From: an uncultured bacterium
GTDB lineage: Bacteria > Pseudomonadota > Gammaproteobacteria > Burkholderiales > Burkholderiaceae_C
Reading direction: 5' to 3'
Assembly (NCBI GenBank): GCA_903928495.1
Contig: CAIYQZ010000034.1
Coordinates: 1 to 64,000 of the forward strand
DNA: 64,000 bases
In this document: in pieces, positions 7,629-14,429 of the stretch
Layout: the number at the start of each line of letters is the position of its first letter
Numbering within the stretch: the first letter of the stretch is position 1
Program-made: the position numbers and the translations under genes
Notes under the pieces: generated by a model
The model's database searches: none
Seen by the model: only the letters and a program-made list of their open reading frames with translations
Told to the model about the DNA's origin: nothing

Positions 7629-7879
7629 GCTGCCACCCCCAAGGCGGCTTTGATGCCAGCCACTGGCCAGGCCAAGCGGCCATTAAGACGGACAGGGCGC
7701 AACCCGTCAGGAAATGTCTCTTTGCAGGCCCAGCCGCGCATTGTTTGTGGGCGGCGCAACAGGTAGTGAGCTGCCTGTTCTGTCGGTACCGTTGGGCGGT
7801 TGACCAACTCCAGGGGTGGGTATCGCTGGGGGTCGGTTGCAGCGCGGCGAGTGTTCGCGCTGTGCTGTGTTGATTGCAT
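7625..7879 (-). CDS. AlpA/MerR-like HTH protein (84 aa)
   Basis: The core PTVPTEQAAHYLLRRPQTMR followed by GW and a Trp-containing wing (RLNGRLAWPVAGIK) fits the small helix-turn-helix proteins that act as excisionase- or AlpA-type regulators in integrated elements. The ATG at 7879 is set by AAAGGTGAA 4-5 bases upstream. A perfect inverted repeat (7892-7913) lies immediately upstream of the ribosome site. It heads the coupled set with the 113-aa gene and the initiator. Likely roles are control of excision or of the replication operon; the exact role is inferred. Confidence 0.75.
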   Translation of the reverse strand: MQSTQHSANTRRAATDPQRYPPLELVNRPTVPTEQAAHYLLRRPQTMRGWACKETFPDGLRPVRLNGRLAWPVAGIKAALGVAA

Positions 7880-7891
7880 CGGTTCACCTTT

Positions 7892-7913
7892 CCAGCACGT
7901 TGATTCGTGCTGG
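7892..7913. promoter_or_regulatory. Perfect palindrome upstream of the AlpA-like gene
   Basis: CCAGCACG (7892-7899) and CGTGCTGG (7906-7913) are perfect 8-bp arms around a 6-nt centre. The palindrome ends 12 bases before the ATG at 7879 and abuts the Shine-Dalgarno sequence. It could be an operator, or an RNA hairpin that controls translation of the coupled operon. Confidence 0.5.
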
Positions 7914-8029
7914 TGGTGACTTTGAAAACACGGGAGCGAACAGGAAAAACCGGGAATGCCCACCCGGCGTGCTCTCATGGGTGAACCGGGAAATCGAACG
8001 GGAGAAAACGGGAATACAGCGGGTGGCGC

Positions 8030-8671
8030 TTATCTCCGCCCAAGGCCATCAGCGAACCCAGCGCTCTTTGCATCAAGCTCGTTTTGAGCCGCTTCTTTCA
8101 GGTCGGCACGAATAGTCTTTTCATCGCTTCGCTTGCGGCGTTCGCTTTTTTCACTTTCCACCAGGGCGGCTATGCCCGTGAATTTCCATTCTCTGCTCCT
8201 GTATGTGGCATTTCCACCCAGTGCGCGTAAACGGGCAAGGCGGCGCTCTGGGTCTTGTGGTGTGGTAGTGCTGGCGCTGTCTACTATCAGGGGGTTGGTG
8301 CTCGAAGCCAATGGCCCGCATTCCAGCGGCTGAGACATGCTGCTCTCTTCGGCAAGCTTTGTGGGTGCCCACATTTTGCTGAGGACCAAGCCCTCGTCAT
8401 ATATAAATTTCTCAAGAGCCACACGCTCGATTCGTAGAAAGCCCGTGTGAACGGTAGCCTCAATTCCACCAACCGCCATATCAAAAGCCCGACCTTCTGA
8501 ATCAACTTTGAGAAGCTGGTAGTTGTATGGCTCAGCAGAGAGGGCAACCTGCGTGATGTAGACGGCAGGAATCCGGCGCTCCTCGACCACCAAAGACCTC
8601 ACGTCATCAGGCACAACGCCAAGTATTTCCGCTGCCTGCTGAAAGTTTAGCCTGCGAGTAAGTTTTTTCAT
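8030..8671 (-). CDS. Hypothetical element protein (213 aa)
   Basis: Not recognised. The N-terminus (KKLTRRLNFQQAAEILGV, then VRSLVVEERRIPAVYI) suggests a helix-turn-helix followed by a beta-rich region. The C-terminal third is highly charged (RKRSDEKTIRADLKEAAQNE). The ATG at 8671 is chosen because GGGAGGG lies 5-6 bases upstream. It sits between the AlpA-like gene (150 bp downstream) and the 118-aa gene. Length and context fit an accessory regulator of the element. Confidence 0.7.
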   Translation of the reverse strand: MKKLTRRLNFQQAAEILGVVPDDVRSLVVEERRIPAVYITQVALSAEPYNYQLLKVDSEGRAFDMAVGGIEATVHTGFLRIERVALEKFIYDEGLVLSKMWAPTKLAEESSMSQPLECGPLASSTNPLIVDSASTTTPQDPERRLARLRALGGNATYRSREWKFTGIAALVESEKSERRKRSDEKTIRADLKEAAQNELDAKSAGFADGLGRR

Positions 8672-8706
8672 TGCACCCTCCCGAGCGCTGCCCCGATTGA
8701 AAAGGT

Positions 8707-8770
8707 GCCCCAGCAAGCCAGCGGGAGGTCTGGCTTTTCGGCCCGGTTTCGAGGCGGGCCTAGCTGGGGC
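8707..8770. other. 64-nt perfect three-way-junction fold between two element genes
   Basis: A closing stem GCCCCAGC (8707-8714) / GCTGGGGC (8763-8770) encloses two perfect hairpins: AAGCCAG / CTGGCTT (8715-8721, 8730-8736) and GGCCCG / CGGGCC (8740-8745, 8755-8760). All 21 pairs are Watson-Crick, and the fold is possible on either strand. No T-run follows, so it is not a simple intrinsic terminator. It lies between the 118-aa gene (ends 8780) and the 213-aa gene (starts 8671). A structured leader, processing site or recombination/transfer site are options. Confidence 0.5.
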
Positions 8771-8779
8771 GAAACAGTG

Positions 8780-9136
8780 TCAGGCTGCCTTATCGACGGA
8801 CTGAATAAGTCCTTCTCTGCTAGCCCGTAGCCCCATCACAGCAAACTCTGCAAGCTCTCTAGAAAAGCCGTGCTCGATGCCCCATCCACAGCCACTGTCA
8901 GGGGTGTGATTCCACTCTTGCGACATGATGGCAAAAACAATTGCATCTATGGCTTCCTGTTCATCTCGGCTTGCCAACTCAGCCACTTCTGCAAAGTGGC
9001 GTTGACCAATCGGAACGGTATCGCCCCAGTAGCCTTTTTTGTCGTGTGGAACATTCCAGTTAGATGCGATGCCCGACCCGTCTGACGTTGCTGTGAACGA
9101 CAGGTTTTTGCGGCTTGATATGCTCGGTGCAGCCAT
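8780..9136 (-). CDS. Hypothetical element protein (118 aa)
   Basis: Not recognised. It reads as a small soluble alpha/beta protein: an N-terminal beta-rich part (SFTATSDGSGIASNWNVP), then helices (RHFAEVAELASRDEQEAIDA and ELAEFAVMGLRASREGL). The ATG at 9136 has GAAGGA about 9 bases upstream; the frame upstream is open but basic and Pro-rich, unlike coding sequence here. It is the first gene downstream of the integrase in the leftward module. Confidence 0.7.
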   Translation of the reverse strand: MAAPSISSRKNLSFTATSDGSGIASNWNVPHDKKGYWGDTVPIGQRHFAEVAELASRDEQEAIDAIVFAIMSQEWNHTPDSGCGWGIEHGFSRELAEFAVMGLRASREGLIQSVDKAA

Positions 9137-9244
9137 GATGAAAGTCCTTCTTTCGTTGTGGTCAGGGGCTGGCGGTGTTCGTAGCACTCGCTGGCCCCGT
9201 CTGTTTTGCCCTGCCTTGTCCGGCGCAGGGCTTGCCGGTTTCAC

Positions 9245-10633
9245 TTATGCAGCCGCAACCAGCGCGAGCTTGCCCGGCTCTGCTTTGCGGTCAAACGTCA
9301 CTCCTGCCTGCTCCAGCATCCACGCTTCAATCTTGTCGTGCCACAGGCGCAGCAGGTCAACCGGGCGCACGGTGTAATGCTTCTCAGCGGTGGCGCTGGG
9401 CTTGTGCCCCATGATTTGCGCGACGATGCCAGCAGGGCACTCCACCCACTCCGTCAGGCTCTTGAACGAACGGCGCAGGCCATGCAGGCTCACATGGGGT
9501 AGGCCACCAGCGGCAAGTGCTTTGCGGTGGTTGTATGCGGCGGTGTCGTCCACATTGGGGCGCTCTTTGTCTACGCCAAACACCCACGGGCCACGGCGGG
9601 GTAGGGTGGCCAGCAGGTGGGCAAGGTAAGCAGGGCAGGGGATGACGCGCAAGCCCTCCACTTTGTCGTGAAGGGTCAGGGTGCCGCCGAATTTCAGGTT
9701 TACATCCTCCCAGCGCAGCCCGGCCAGTTCGTTTGCGCGGGCACCTGTCAGCAGCAGGCCCACCAGATAGGCGCGGGCGTGGGGGTTGGTATCTGCCAGC
9801 ACCCCGGCAAACCATGCAGGCAAGTGTTCACGTTGTAGTGCATCGGTCTTGGGTGCTTGCTTGGCAACGTGGTTGCGCACGGCCTTGGTGCTGTGGGCCT
9901 GTGCCTGGGCGATGGTCGCAAAGGTAGGGTGCTCGGCACACCAGTTCAGGAAAGCACGCAGCAGACGGAATGCCAGGGCAGCCTGTGTGGGGCGGTGGGC
10001 GTTTTCTGCCTTCAGCCATGAGGCGACGGCGGCTGCATCAATCAGCGCCAGCGGTTGGTTCAGCAGGTTGTGCAGGGGGCCGGGCTGGGTGGTGCCCATT
10101 GACTTGCGTTTGTAGGCCATGCCACCCGGGGCGCTCAAGTTGTTGTGGTCTGCCAGTGTGCGTGCCCCCCACTTGGGCTTGTCAGGGTGGCCGGGCTTGG
10201 TAGCGGCTTTGCTGGCGGTGATGTAGTTGGCCCATGCGTCCAGCCCGGTGACGTTCTGGCGGGCTTGCTCGACTTGCTGGCGCTGTTTGTCGGCCTCTCT
10301 GGTTGCCTGCTGTTGCTTATCAATTTCGCGTGGGTCTTGTCCGCTGTCCAACACCACTGCAAGGCGGCGGGCTTCTGAACGGGCTTGTTCGATGCTCCAT
10401 GACTTCACATCACCGATGGTGCGGCGAATAGTCTGGCGGTTCAGCTTGGCCTCGAATACGAACGACTTGGCCCCGGTGTTGGTGACGCGCACCCGCAAGC
10501 CTGGTGCTTTGGTATCGCGCAGGAATGCCTGAGCCTTGGTGTCCGTGCGGCATGTCAGGCGTTCTATTGCACCCACAGTCAATTCGATGGCGTTGGCCGT
10601 GTCGGGTGCATCTGTCTTTTTGGGGCGTGCCAT
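9245..10633 (-). CDS. int: Tyrosine recombinase (integrase) of the element
   Basis: This enzyme integrates and excises the element at the tRNA-Ser(CGA) gene. The 462-aa protein has an N-terminal arm-binding domain typical of P4-like integrases (residues about 10-105: FLRDTKAPGLRVRVTNTG, SFVFEAKLNR, IGDVKSWSIEQARSEARRL), a coiled linker, a core-binding domain and a catalytic domain with Arg in LTGARANELAGLRW, the His-x-x-Arg box in HGLRRSF, and GHK plus the nucleophile Tyr in AEKHYTVR. The ATG at 10633 is the first sensible start; the region upstream holds repeats shared with the att side. It points away from the att site, and the tRNA fragment begins 185 bp upstream. Confidence 0.95.
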   Translation of the reverse strand: MARPKKTDAPDTANAIELTVGAIERLTCRTDTKAQAFLRDTKAPGLRVRVTNTGAKSFVFEAKLNRQTIRRTIGDVKSWSIEQARSEARRLAVVLDSGQDPREIDKQQQATREADKQRQQVEQARQNVTGLDAWANYITASKAATKPGHPDKPKWGARTLADHNNLSAPGGMAYKRKSMGTTQPGPLHNLLNQPLALIDAAAVASWLKAENAHRPTQAALAFRLLRAFLNWCAEHPTFATIAQAQAHSTKAVRNHVAKQAPKTDALQREHLPAWFAGVLADTNPHARAYLVGLLLTGARANELAGLRWEDVNLKFGGTLTLHDKVEGLRVIPCPAYLAHLLATLPRRGPWVFGVDKERPNVDDTAAYNHRKALAAGGLPHVSLHGLRRSFKSLTEWVECPAGIVAQIMGHKPSATAEKHYTVRPVDLLRLWHDKIEAWMLEQAGVTFDRKAEPGKLALVAAA

Positions 10634-10817
10634 GTTGATTGCTCTGGTCAGTTTGGCTACACCGAGGTTCCGTGTAGCCACTGTGTAGCCAAAATTTCCA
10701 CATTTAGATGAACATTAATCAACGCCCCATCAGCCAGTATGCTGGATAAGCTGTTGATTTATATTGATTCTATGGGAAAACATCAACACAGGCAAACGCT
10801 GTGAAATGCCTATTCTG
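10634..10817. promoter_or_regulatory. Integrase upstream and attachment region with arm-type repeats
   Basis: This AT-rich stretch has the 9-mer GTGTAGCCA three times: inverted at 10654-10662 (TGGCTACAC) and direct at 10672-10680 and 10683-10691. The first two form a perfect inverted repeat with a 9-nt spacer about 20 bp upstream of the integrase ATG. Short TCAAC/GTTGA words recur at about 10718, 10753 and 10788. Position and symmetry suit integrase arm sites, an excisionase site or an integrase operator. Confidence 0.55.
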
Positions 10818-10882
10818 TCGGATTCGAAATCCGGCGTACAGGTTCTCCTGTACCGAGGGTTCGAATCCCTCTTTCTCCGCCA
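10818..10882 (+). tRNA. 3' fragment of tRNA-Ser(CGA), element right attachment site
   Basis: The sequence holds the anticodon arm (stem 10818-10822 / 10830-10834, loop TTCGAAA, anticodon CGA at 10825-10827), a long class II variable arm (7-bp stem 10836-10842 / 10847-10853), the T arm (GAGGG-TTCGAAT-CCCTC, 10855-10871), the acceptor 3' strand TTTCTCC, discriminator G and encoded CCA (10880-10882). The D arm and the acceptor 5' strand are missing; upstream sequence does not pair with TTTCTCC. This is the fragment left at one junction when an element inserts into the tRNA 3' half. It is not a working tRNA. Confidence 0.85.
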
Positions 10883-10892
10883 CCAAATATAG

Positions 10893-10925
10893 AAAACCCG
10901 CTATCAGAAATGATGCGGGTTTTTT
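10893..10925 (+). terminator. Host tRNA-Ser intrinsic terminator
   Basis: AAAACCCGC (10893-10901) pairs with GCGGGTTTT (10915-10923) and runs into a T-tract. It lies 11 bases after the tRNA fragment, where a tRNA terminator is expected. This supports the view that host DNA resumes at the right of the fragment. Confidence 0.8.
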
Positions 10926-10990
10926 GTTTGTGGGGTGACGCGCTGTAAGTGATGCGCGCTTAAAGCGGCTGGATGCCAACCGTACCGTCT

Positions 10991-11308
10991 TCAATCACTC
11001 CAGTTCGAGTAAGCCTCGCAAATTTTATTTACGCGTTTGCCCTTGGCGGATTCAGAGAACTTAACGAGATTCCCATTGAATTCATCGGGAGTTTCGTTCC
11101 AGAGGCATGTGCACCAAGCCTGTTCTTTGGTTTGACCCTTGATGGGGCTGGCTTCTTTGCCACCTTCGTACAGGCTGGCGGCATAGCGCAGGCACTGTCG
11201 ATATTGGGCGTCGTCCGCAGGCACTGTGTTGTAAACCGTTTGGGCTGTAACTGCCGATGCAATAAGCAGCGTACCGACGGTAGTAATGACGCGAAGCAAC
11301 TTTGACAT
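10991..11308 (-). CDS. Small exported protein, unknown
   Basis: Not recognised. The 105-aa product has a clear Sec signal peptide (MSKLLRVITTVGTLLIASAV, probable cleavage after TA or TAQ around residue 22). The mature part is about 80 residues with four cysteines (CLRYAAS, WCTC, KICEAY), suggesting a disulfide-bonded periplasmic protein. The ATG at 11308 is set by AAAGGGA 6 bases upstream; the longer open frame overlapping the HTH gene has no ribosome site. It lies directly right of the element junction and is host-derived. Confidence 0.75.
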   Translation of the reverse strand: MSKLLRVITTVGTLLIASAVTAQTVYNTVPADDAQYRQCLRYAASLYEGGKEASPIKGQTKEQAWCTCLWNETPDEFNGNLVKFSESAKGKRVNKICEAYSNWSD

Positions 11309-11412
11309 TTCTATCCCTTTCGTTGAGTGATGTTGGTGAAAAAGGCAAACCAATGTAGCGCAGCTCGAGCCGTTTTTTTGTAGGCTGTTATGCCGTGCTG
11401 TGACAGGTCTTT

Positions 11413-11652
11413 TCACACCGCATCGTGATTTTGGTCTGCGTCTGTCCCTGATTTGAGGCGGCCCATGGCCTGCCGGTGCAAGTTGTCAAGCGCCAGGAGC
11501 AGGTTCAGGTGTTCGCTGGCCAGTTTTGGCACAGGTGTGCGGCCAGACACCGACATCCACACGGTCTTCTGGCTCACGTCGATCAACCGGGCGTAGTCAG
11601 CCTGGGTCATGCCCAGTTGGGTCAGGGATTGGGACAGTTGGTCGGGTGTCAC
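11413..11652 (-). CDS. Small XRE-like helix-turn-helix protein (79 aa)
   Basis: Residues about 10-50 (LTQLGMTQADYARLIDVSQK, then TVWMSVSGRTPVP) form a Cro/C1-type helix-turn-helix with the usual T-Q-x-x-x-A and S-x-x-T-V spacing. The remaining helix may serve in dimerisation. It probably binds DNA as a local regulator. The gene lies 9 bp downstream of the exported hydrolase gene on the same strand, so the two may be cotranscribed. Its target is unknown. Confidence 0.75.
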   Translation of the reverse strand: MTPDQLSQSLTQLGMTQADYARLIDVSQKTVWMSVSGRTPVPKLASEHLNLLLALDNLHRQAMGRLKSGTDADQNHDAV

Positions 11653-11661
11653 GGCAAAGTG

Positions 11662-12513
11662 TTATTTGGTTTTAAGGTCCATGCTTGGGGTGTGCTGCAT
11701 TGGACGGCATTCTCCCGTGTTCACACCATCGAGAAAAGCGCCAACGGTCCTTGCGGTGAGTGCCTCGGTTTTACGTGAGAGCCCATTGCCCGCAAAATTC
11801 ATGTGACTTGCGCCATCAATGACACCCAGCCACTTACACCCGGGCGGCAAGTTCGTGAATGGTTCGGTTCGTGTTTGCCAGGAGGCTCCACCGAGCTCCG
11901 CATCCCGTGTGCCCGTCATGAGCAACACAGGCTTTCGGATGCCCGACCATGCGTTATCAGGAAAGATGGATCCAGGACCTTGCGGTGACAGGGCGATGTA
12001 TGCGCTGAAAGTGTTGCCGCCCTGGATGCCGAGCTTGTTCCTCGCGCCCGCTTCCATCATGGCCGTTGCGGCACCCATTGAGTGGCCAATCAAAATTGCT
12101 TCGCTGCCCTTGCAGCGGCCTTGTGCCCAGTTCTTCGCGGCCGTGATGTCCATGAACCTTCCGCGATAGGCATCCGGCTCGGTGATCAACTCGGCCAGCC
12201 CCTCACGAAGCCCGCTGTGTCGGGTGTGTTCACGCAGGGCATCCCGTCCGCTCTCCCTGTGTCCCACTACCACGGCCAGGTAGCTGAGCGCGGACAGGGC
12301 CTCCCCCAGGTAACGATAGCCCGCCTCAGAGCCACCGGCGCCAGGCGAAACGATGGCCACTCCGCGACAAGACTCCGCCTTTGGCGCATAGGCTGTCACT
12401 GCCACCCTTTGCTGGTCTTGGCGCGTCAATTGGGCTGTCTCCTGGGCGCAGGCCAGGCTTACACCGCTGAGATGGATTGCTGCGAAAAGAACAGCGGTGA
12501 AAGGCCGGTTCAT
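11662..12513 (-). CDS. Exported alpha/beta-hydrolase
   Basis: The 283-aa protein starts with a signal peptide (MNRPFTAVLFAAIHLSGVSL, cleavage near ACAQ). The mature protein has the alpha/beta-hydrolase parts: an oxyanion-region PGAGGS, the nucleophile elbow GHSMGAA, the acid residue in LMTGTRDAELGG and the catalytic His in GASHMNF. This order fits dienelactone-hydrolase-like or lipase/esterase-like periplasmic enzymes. The substrate cannot be told. The ATG at 12513 (GGGG about 6 bases upstream) is preferred because it begins the signal peptide. Confidence 0.85.
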   Translation of the reverse strand: MNRPFTAVLFAAIHLSGVSLACAQETAQLTRQDQQRVAVTAYAPKAESCRGVAIVSPGAGGSEAGYRYLGEALSALSYLAVVVGHRESGRDALREHTRHSGLREGLAELITEPDAYRGRFMDITAAKNWAQGRCKGSEAILIGHSMGAATAMMEAGARNKLGIQGGNTFSAYIALSPQGPGSIFPDNAWSGIRKPVLLMTGTRDAELGGASWQTRTEPFTNLPPGCKWLGVIDGASHMNFAGNGLSRKTEALTARTVGAFLDGVNTGECRPMQHTPSMDLKTK

Positions 12514-12707
12514 GTAAACCCCGTTTGTTCCATGGCGATGCATGTGTTCATGGCGTGACTGAGCGCCGCCTGTGTATTGTCCAGGTGGTCCGGTCTTTCA
12601 CCGGGTTCCCGTTCACAGCCGATCCGCACGCCCGGGCAGCGCAAAGCAGTGGCCGCCTGTCCGAAAAGGTGCGACCATTTGGCTTGCCCACACCCTGTGC
12701 CCGTTTC

Positions 12708-14378
12708 ATGTCCGTTCACCACTCATCAGCAACTGCCAATGCCCATCTGGTTCAGACGGGTGATGCCCTGCACCGGGTGCTGTACCGCATTGCCGAACGG
12801 GCCACGGCCGGGCTGAGTTTCTTCGAATTTCTGCAGGCCACGCACCAGTTGTTGGGCGAGTTGGTTTACGCACGCAACTTCTATGTGTGCCTGTACAACC
12901 CCGACAACCAGACGCTGGATTTTCCTTATTACGTTGACGAGAAAGACGGCGACACCATGCAGTGCAATGGCGTGCCGTTGCGCCGTGGACTGACCGAGTA
13001 TGTGCTTCGTACCGAGAGGCCACAGCTCATCGACACCGCGCGTTTCGGTGAATTGCAGGCTTCGGGTGAGATCACAGAGGCCACGGGAGACCTGAGCTTT
13101 TCAGCTTGGCTGGGTGTCCCCATGCAATTGCGGGGTGTCACCGGGGGTGCGCTGGTGGTTCAGTGCTATGAGGCCGGAAACTCCTTTACTGATTCAGATG
13201 CCGATGTGTTGTCGTTTGTGGCCAACCAGTTTGGCAGTGCGATCGAGCGTCACCAGGCGCTGGATGCCTTGCGCCAGTCGGAAGCCCGTTACCGCTCGGT
13301 GTTCGAGAACCTGGGCGTGGGCGTGGTGGTGATCCAGAACGAGCGCATGGTGTTCGTCAACCCGGCCATGTCGCGCATCGTTGGCCGCAGTCAGGCCTTT
13401 TTGCTGTCTCAGCCTTTTTTGGCTTGTGTGCATCCGGACGATGTGCCGTTGGCACGCGAGCGCCAGGCCCTGCGCCTCAGCGGTGCTGGCGTGGCACCGA
13501 TCGATGGCATTCGCGTGCTGACAGATGCCGCCGAGGTGCGGCACCTGGAGGTGTCGGGCGCGGTCATCGATTGGGAGCATGCCCCTGCCACCTTGCTGTT
13601 TGCCGTCGATGCCACGCAGCGCATTCAGGCGGAGTCGTCCCAGCGTGAAGCCCTTTACCGCCAGAAAGAACTCAACGACCTGAAGGCGCGTTTTGTGGCC
13701 ATGGCATCGCATGAATTCCGCACGCCGTTGTCGTCCATCAGCAGCTCGGCCGATCTGTTGCTGCACTATGCCGACCGGCTGGCGCCTGAGGAGCGGGTGG
13801 AGGCGCTGCAGAAAATCCATGGTGCGGTGGGCCGCATGACCCGCATGCTCGAAAACCTGCTGCAGGTGGAGCAGGCAGAAGCCGGTCCGCTGCAGTTCAA
13901 CCCGAGCCCTCATTCCGTTGCTGCGCTGTGCCGCTCGGTGGTGGACGAAGTGCACTCCGCCATCAGGCAGCGCAGCACAGACCACGCGGTGCAGTTGCAA
14001 CTGAATCTGCCCGCTGAGGAATTAAAGCACCTGCTGGACGAGGGTTTGTGGCGCCAGATGCTGGGCAATCTGGTGTCGAATGCCTTGAAGTATTCGCACC
14101 AGGGCGGAGTGGTTGAAGTGACTGTGTCGTCAGAGCCCTACCAGCTGTGCCTGGTGGTGAGCGACCAAGGCATTGGCATCGACGAGCAGGACATGCCCAA
14201 GCTGTTCGAGCCGTTTCACCGGGGACGCAATGTTGGCCAGATTTCCGGCACGGGTCTGGGGCTGACCATCGTCAGGCAAGCCGTTGCGGCTCATCAGGGC
14301 CAGATTGACGTCAACAGCTCCAAAGCCCAGGGCACCTGTTTCACGGTCAGGGTGGCTGCGCCGCGTGTTGAGCAATGA
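12708..14378 (+). CDS. Orphan GAF-PAS sensor histidine kinase
   Basis: The protein is a soluble, cytoplasmic kinase of 556 aa. Order: GAF domain (about residues 20-185), PAS domain (about 190-305, ARYRSVFENLGVGVVVIQNE), HisKA with the phospho-acceptor His335 in ASHEFRTPLSS, then the HATPase with the N box (NLVSNALKYS), G1 (DQGIGI), F box (LFEPFHRG) and G2 (GTGLGL). No membrane segment is seen, so it likely senses an intracellular ligand or redox state. No response regulator is adjacent. The ATG at 12708 fits the domain start; upstream in-frame sequence looks non-coding. Confidence 0.9.
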   Translation: MSVHHSSATANAHLVQTGDALHRVLYRIAERATAGLSFFEFLQATHQLLGELVYARNFYVCLYNPDNQTLDFPYYVDEKDGDTMQCNGVPLRRGLTEYVLRTERPQLIDTARFGELQASGEITEATGDLSFSAWLGVPMQLRGVTGGALVVQCYEAGNSFTDSDADVLSFVANQFGSAIERHQALDALRQSEARYRSVFENLGVGVVVIQNERMVFVNPAMSRIVGRSQAFLLSQPFLACVHPDDVPLARERQALRLSGAGVAPIDGIRVLTDAAEVRHLEVSGAVIDWEHAPATLLFAVDATQRIQAESSQREALYRQKELNDLKARFVAMASHEFRTPLSSISSSADLLLHYADRLAPEERVEALQKIHGAVGRMTRMLENLLQVEQAEAGPLQFNPSPHSVAALCRSVVDEVHSAIRQRSTDHAVQLQLNLPAEELKHLLDEGLWRQMLGNLVSNALKYSHQGGVVEVTVSSEPYQLCLVVSDQGIGIDEQDMPKLFEPFHRGRNVGQISGTGLGLTIVRQAVAAHQGQIDVNSSKAQGTCFTVRVAAPRVEQ

Positions 14379-14429
14379 TGCCGCCATGGCTCGGTTGCCT
14401 CGTCCACTGTTGGACCTGGGCGCTCGGTG

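Larger units (their letters stand above)
1..10882. mobile_element. Right part of a tRNA-Ser(CGA)-integrated element (left end outside window)
   Basis: Everything left of the tRNA fragment at 10818-10882 is read as an integrated element. Seen directly: a tyrosine recombinase gene next to a 3'-only tRNA fragment, a leftward run of small phage- or plasmid-like genes (HTH proteins, putative replication initiator with iterons, ImmA/IrrE protease), and hsdR at the far left. Known: integrases that target tRNA 3' ends rebuild an intact tRNA at one junction and leave a fragment at the other. Inferred: the element extends left of base 1, where the intact tRNA and probably hsdM and hsdS lie. No capsid, terminase or conjugation gene is visible, so phage satellite, integrative plasmid and island remain open. 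Confidence 0.75.

Noticed and set aside
10801-10882. A complete tRNA-Ser gene
   Set aside because: The 5' acceptor strand complementary to TTTCTCC and the D arm are missing; only the 3' part is tRNA-like.
10770-10994. Minus-strand open frame with a KEGFEPSVQENLYAG-like peptide
   Set aside because: It is the complement of the tRNA-Ser fragment. Peptides of the EGGFEPS type are a known false-gene artefact opposite tRNA genes.
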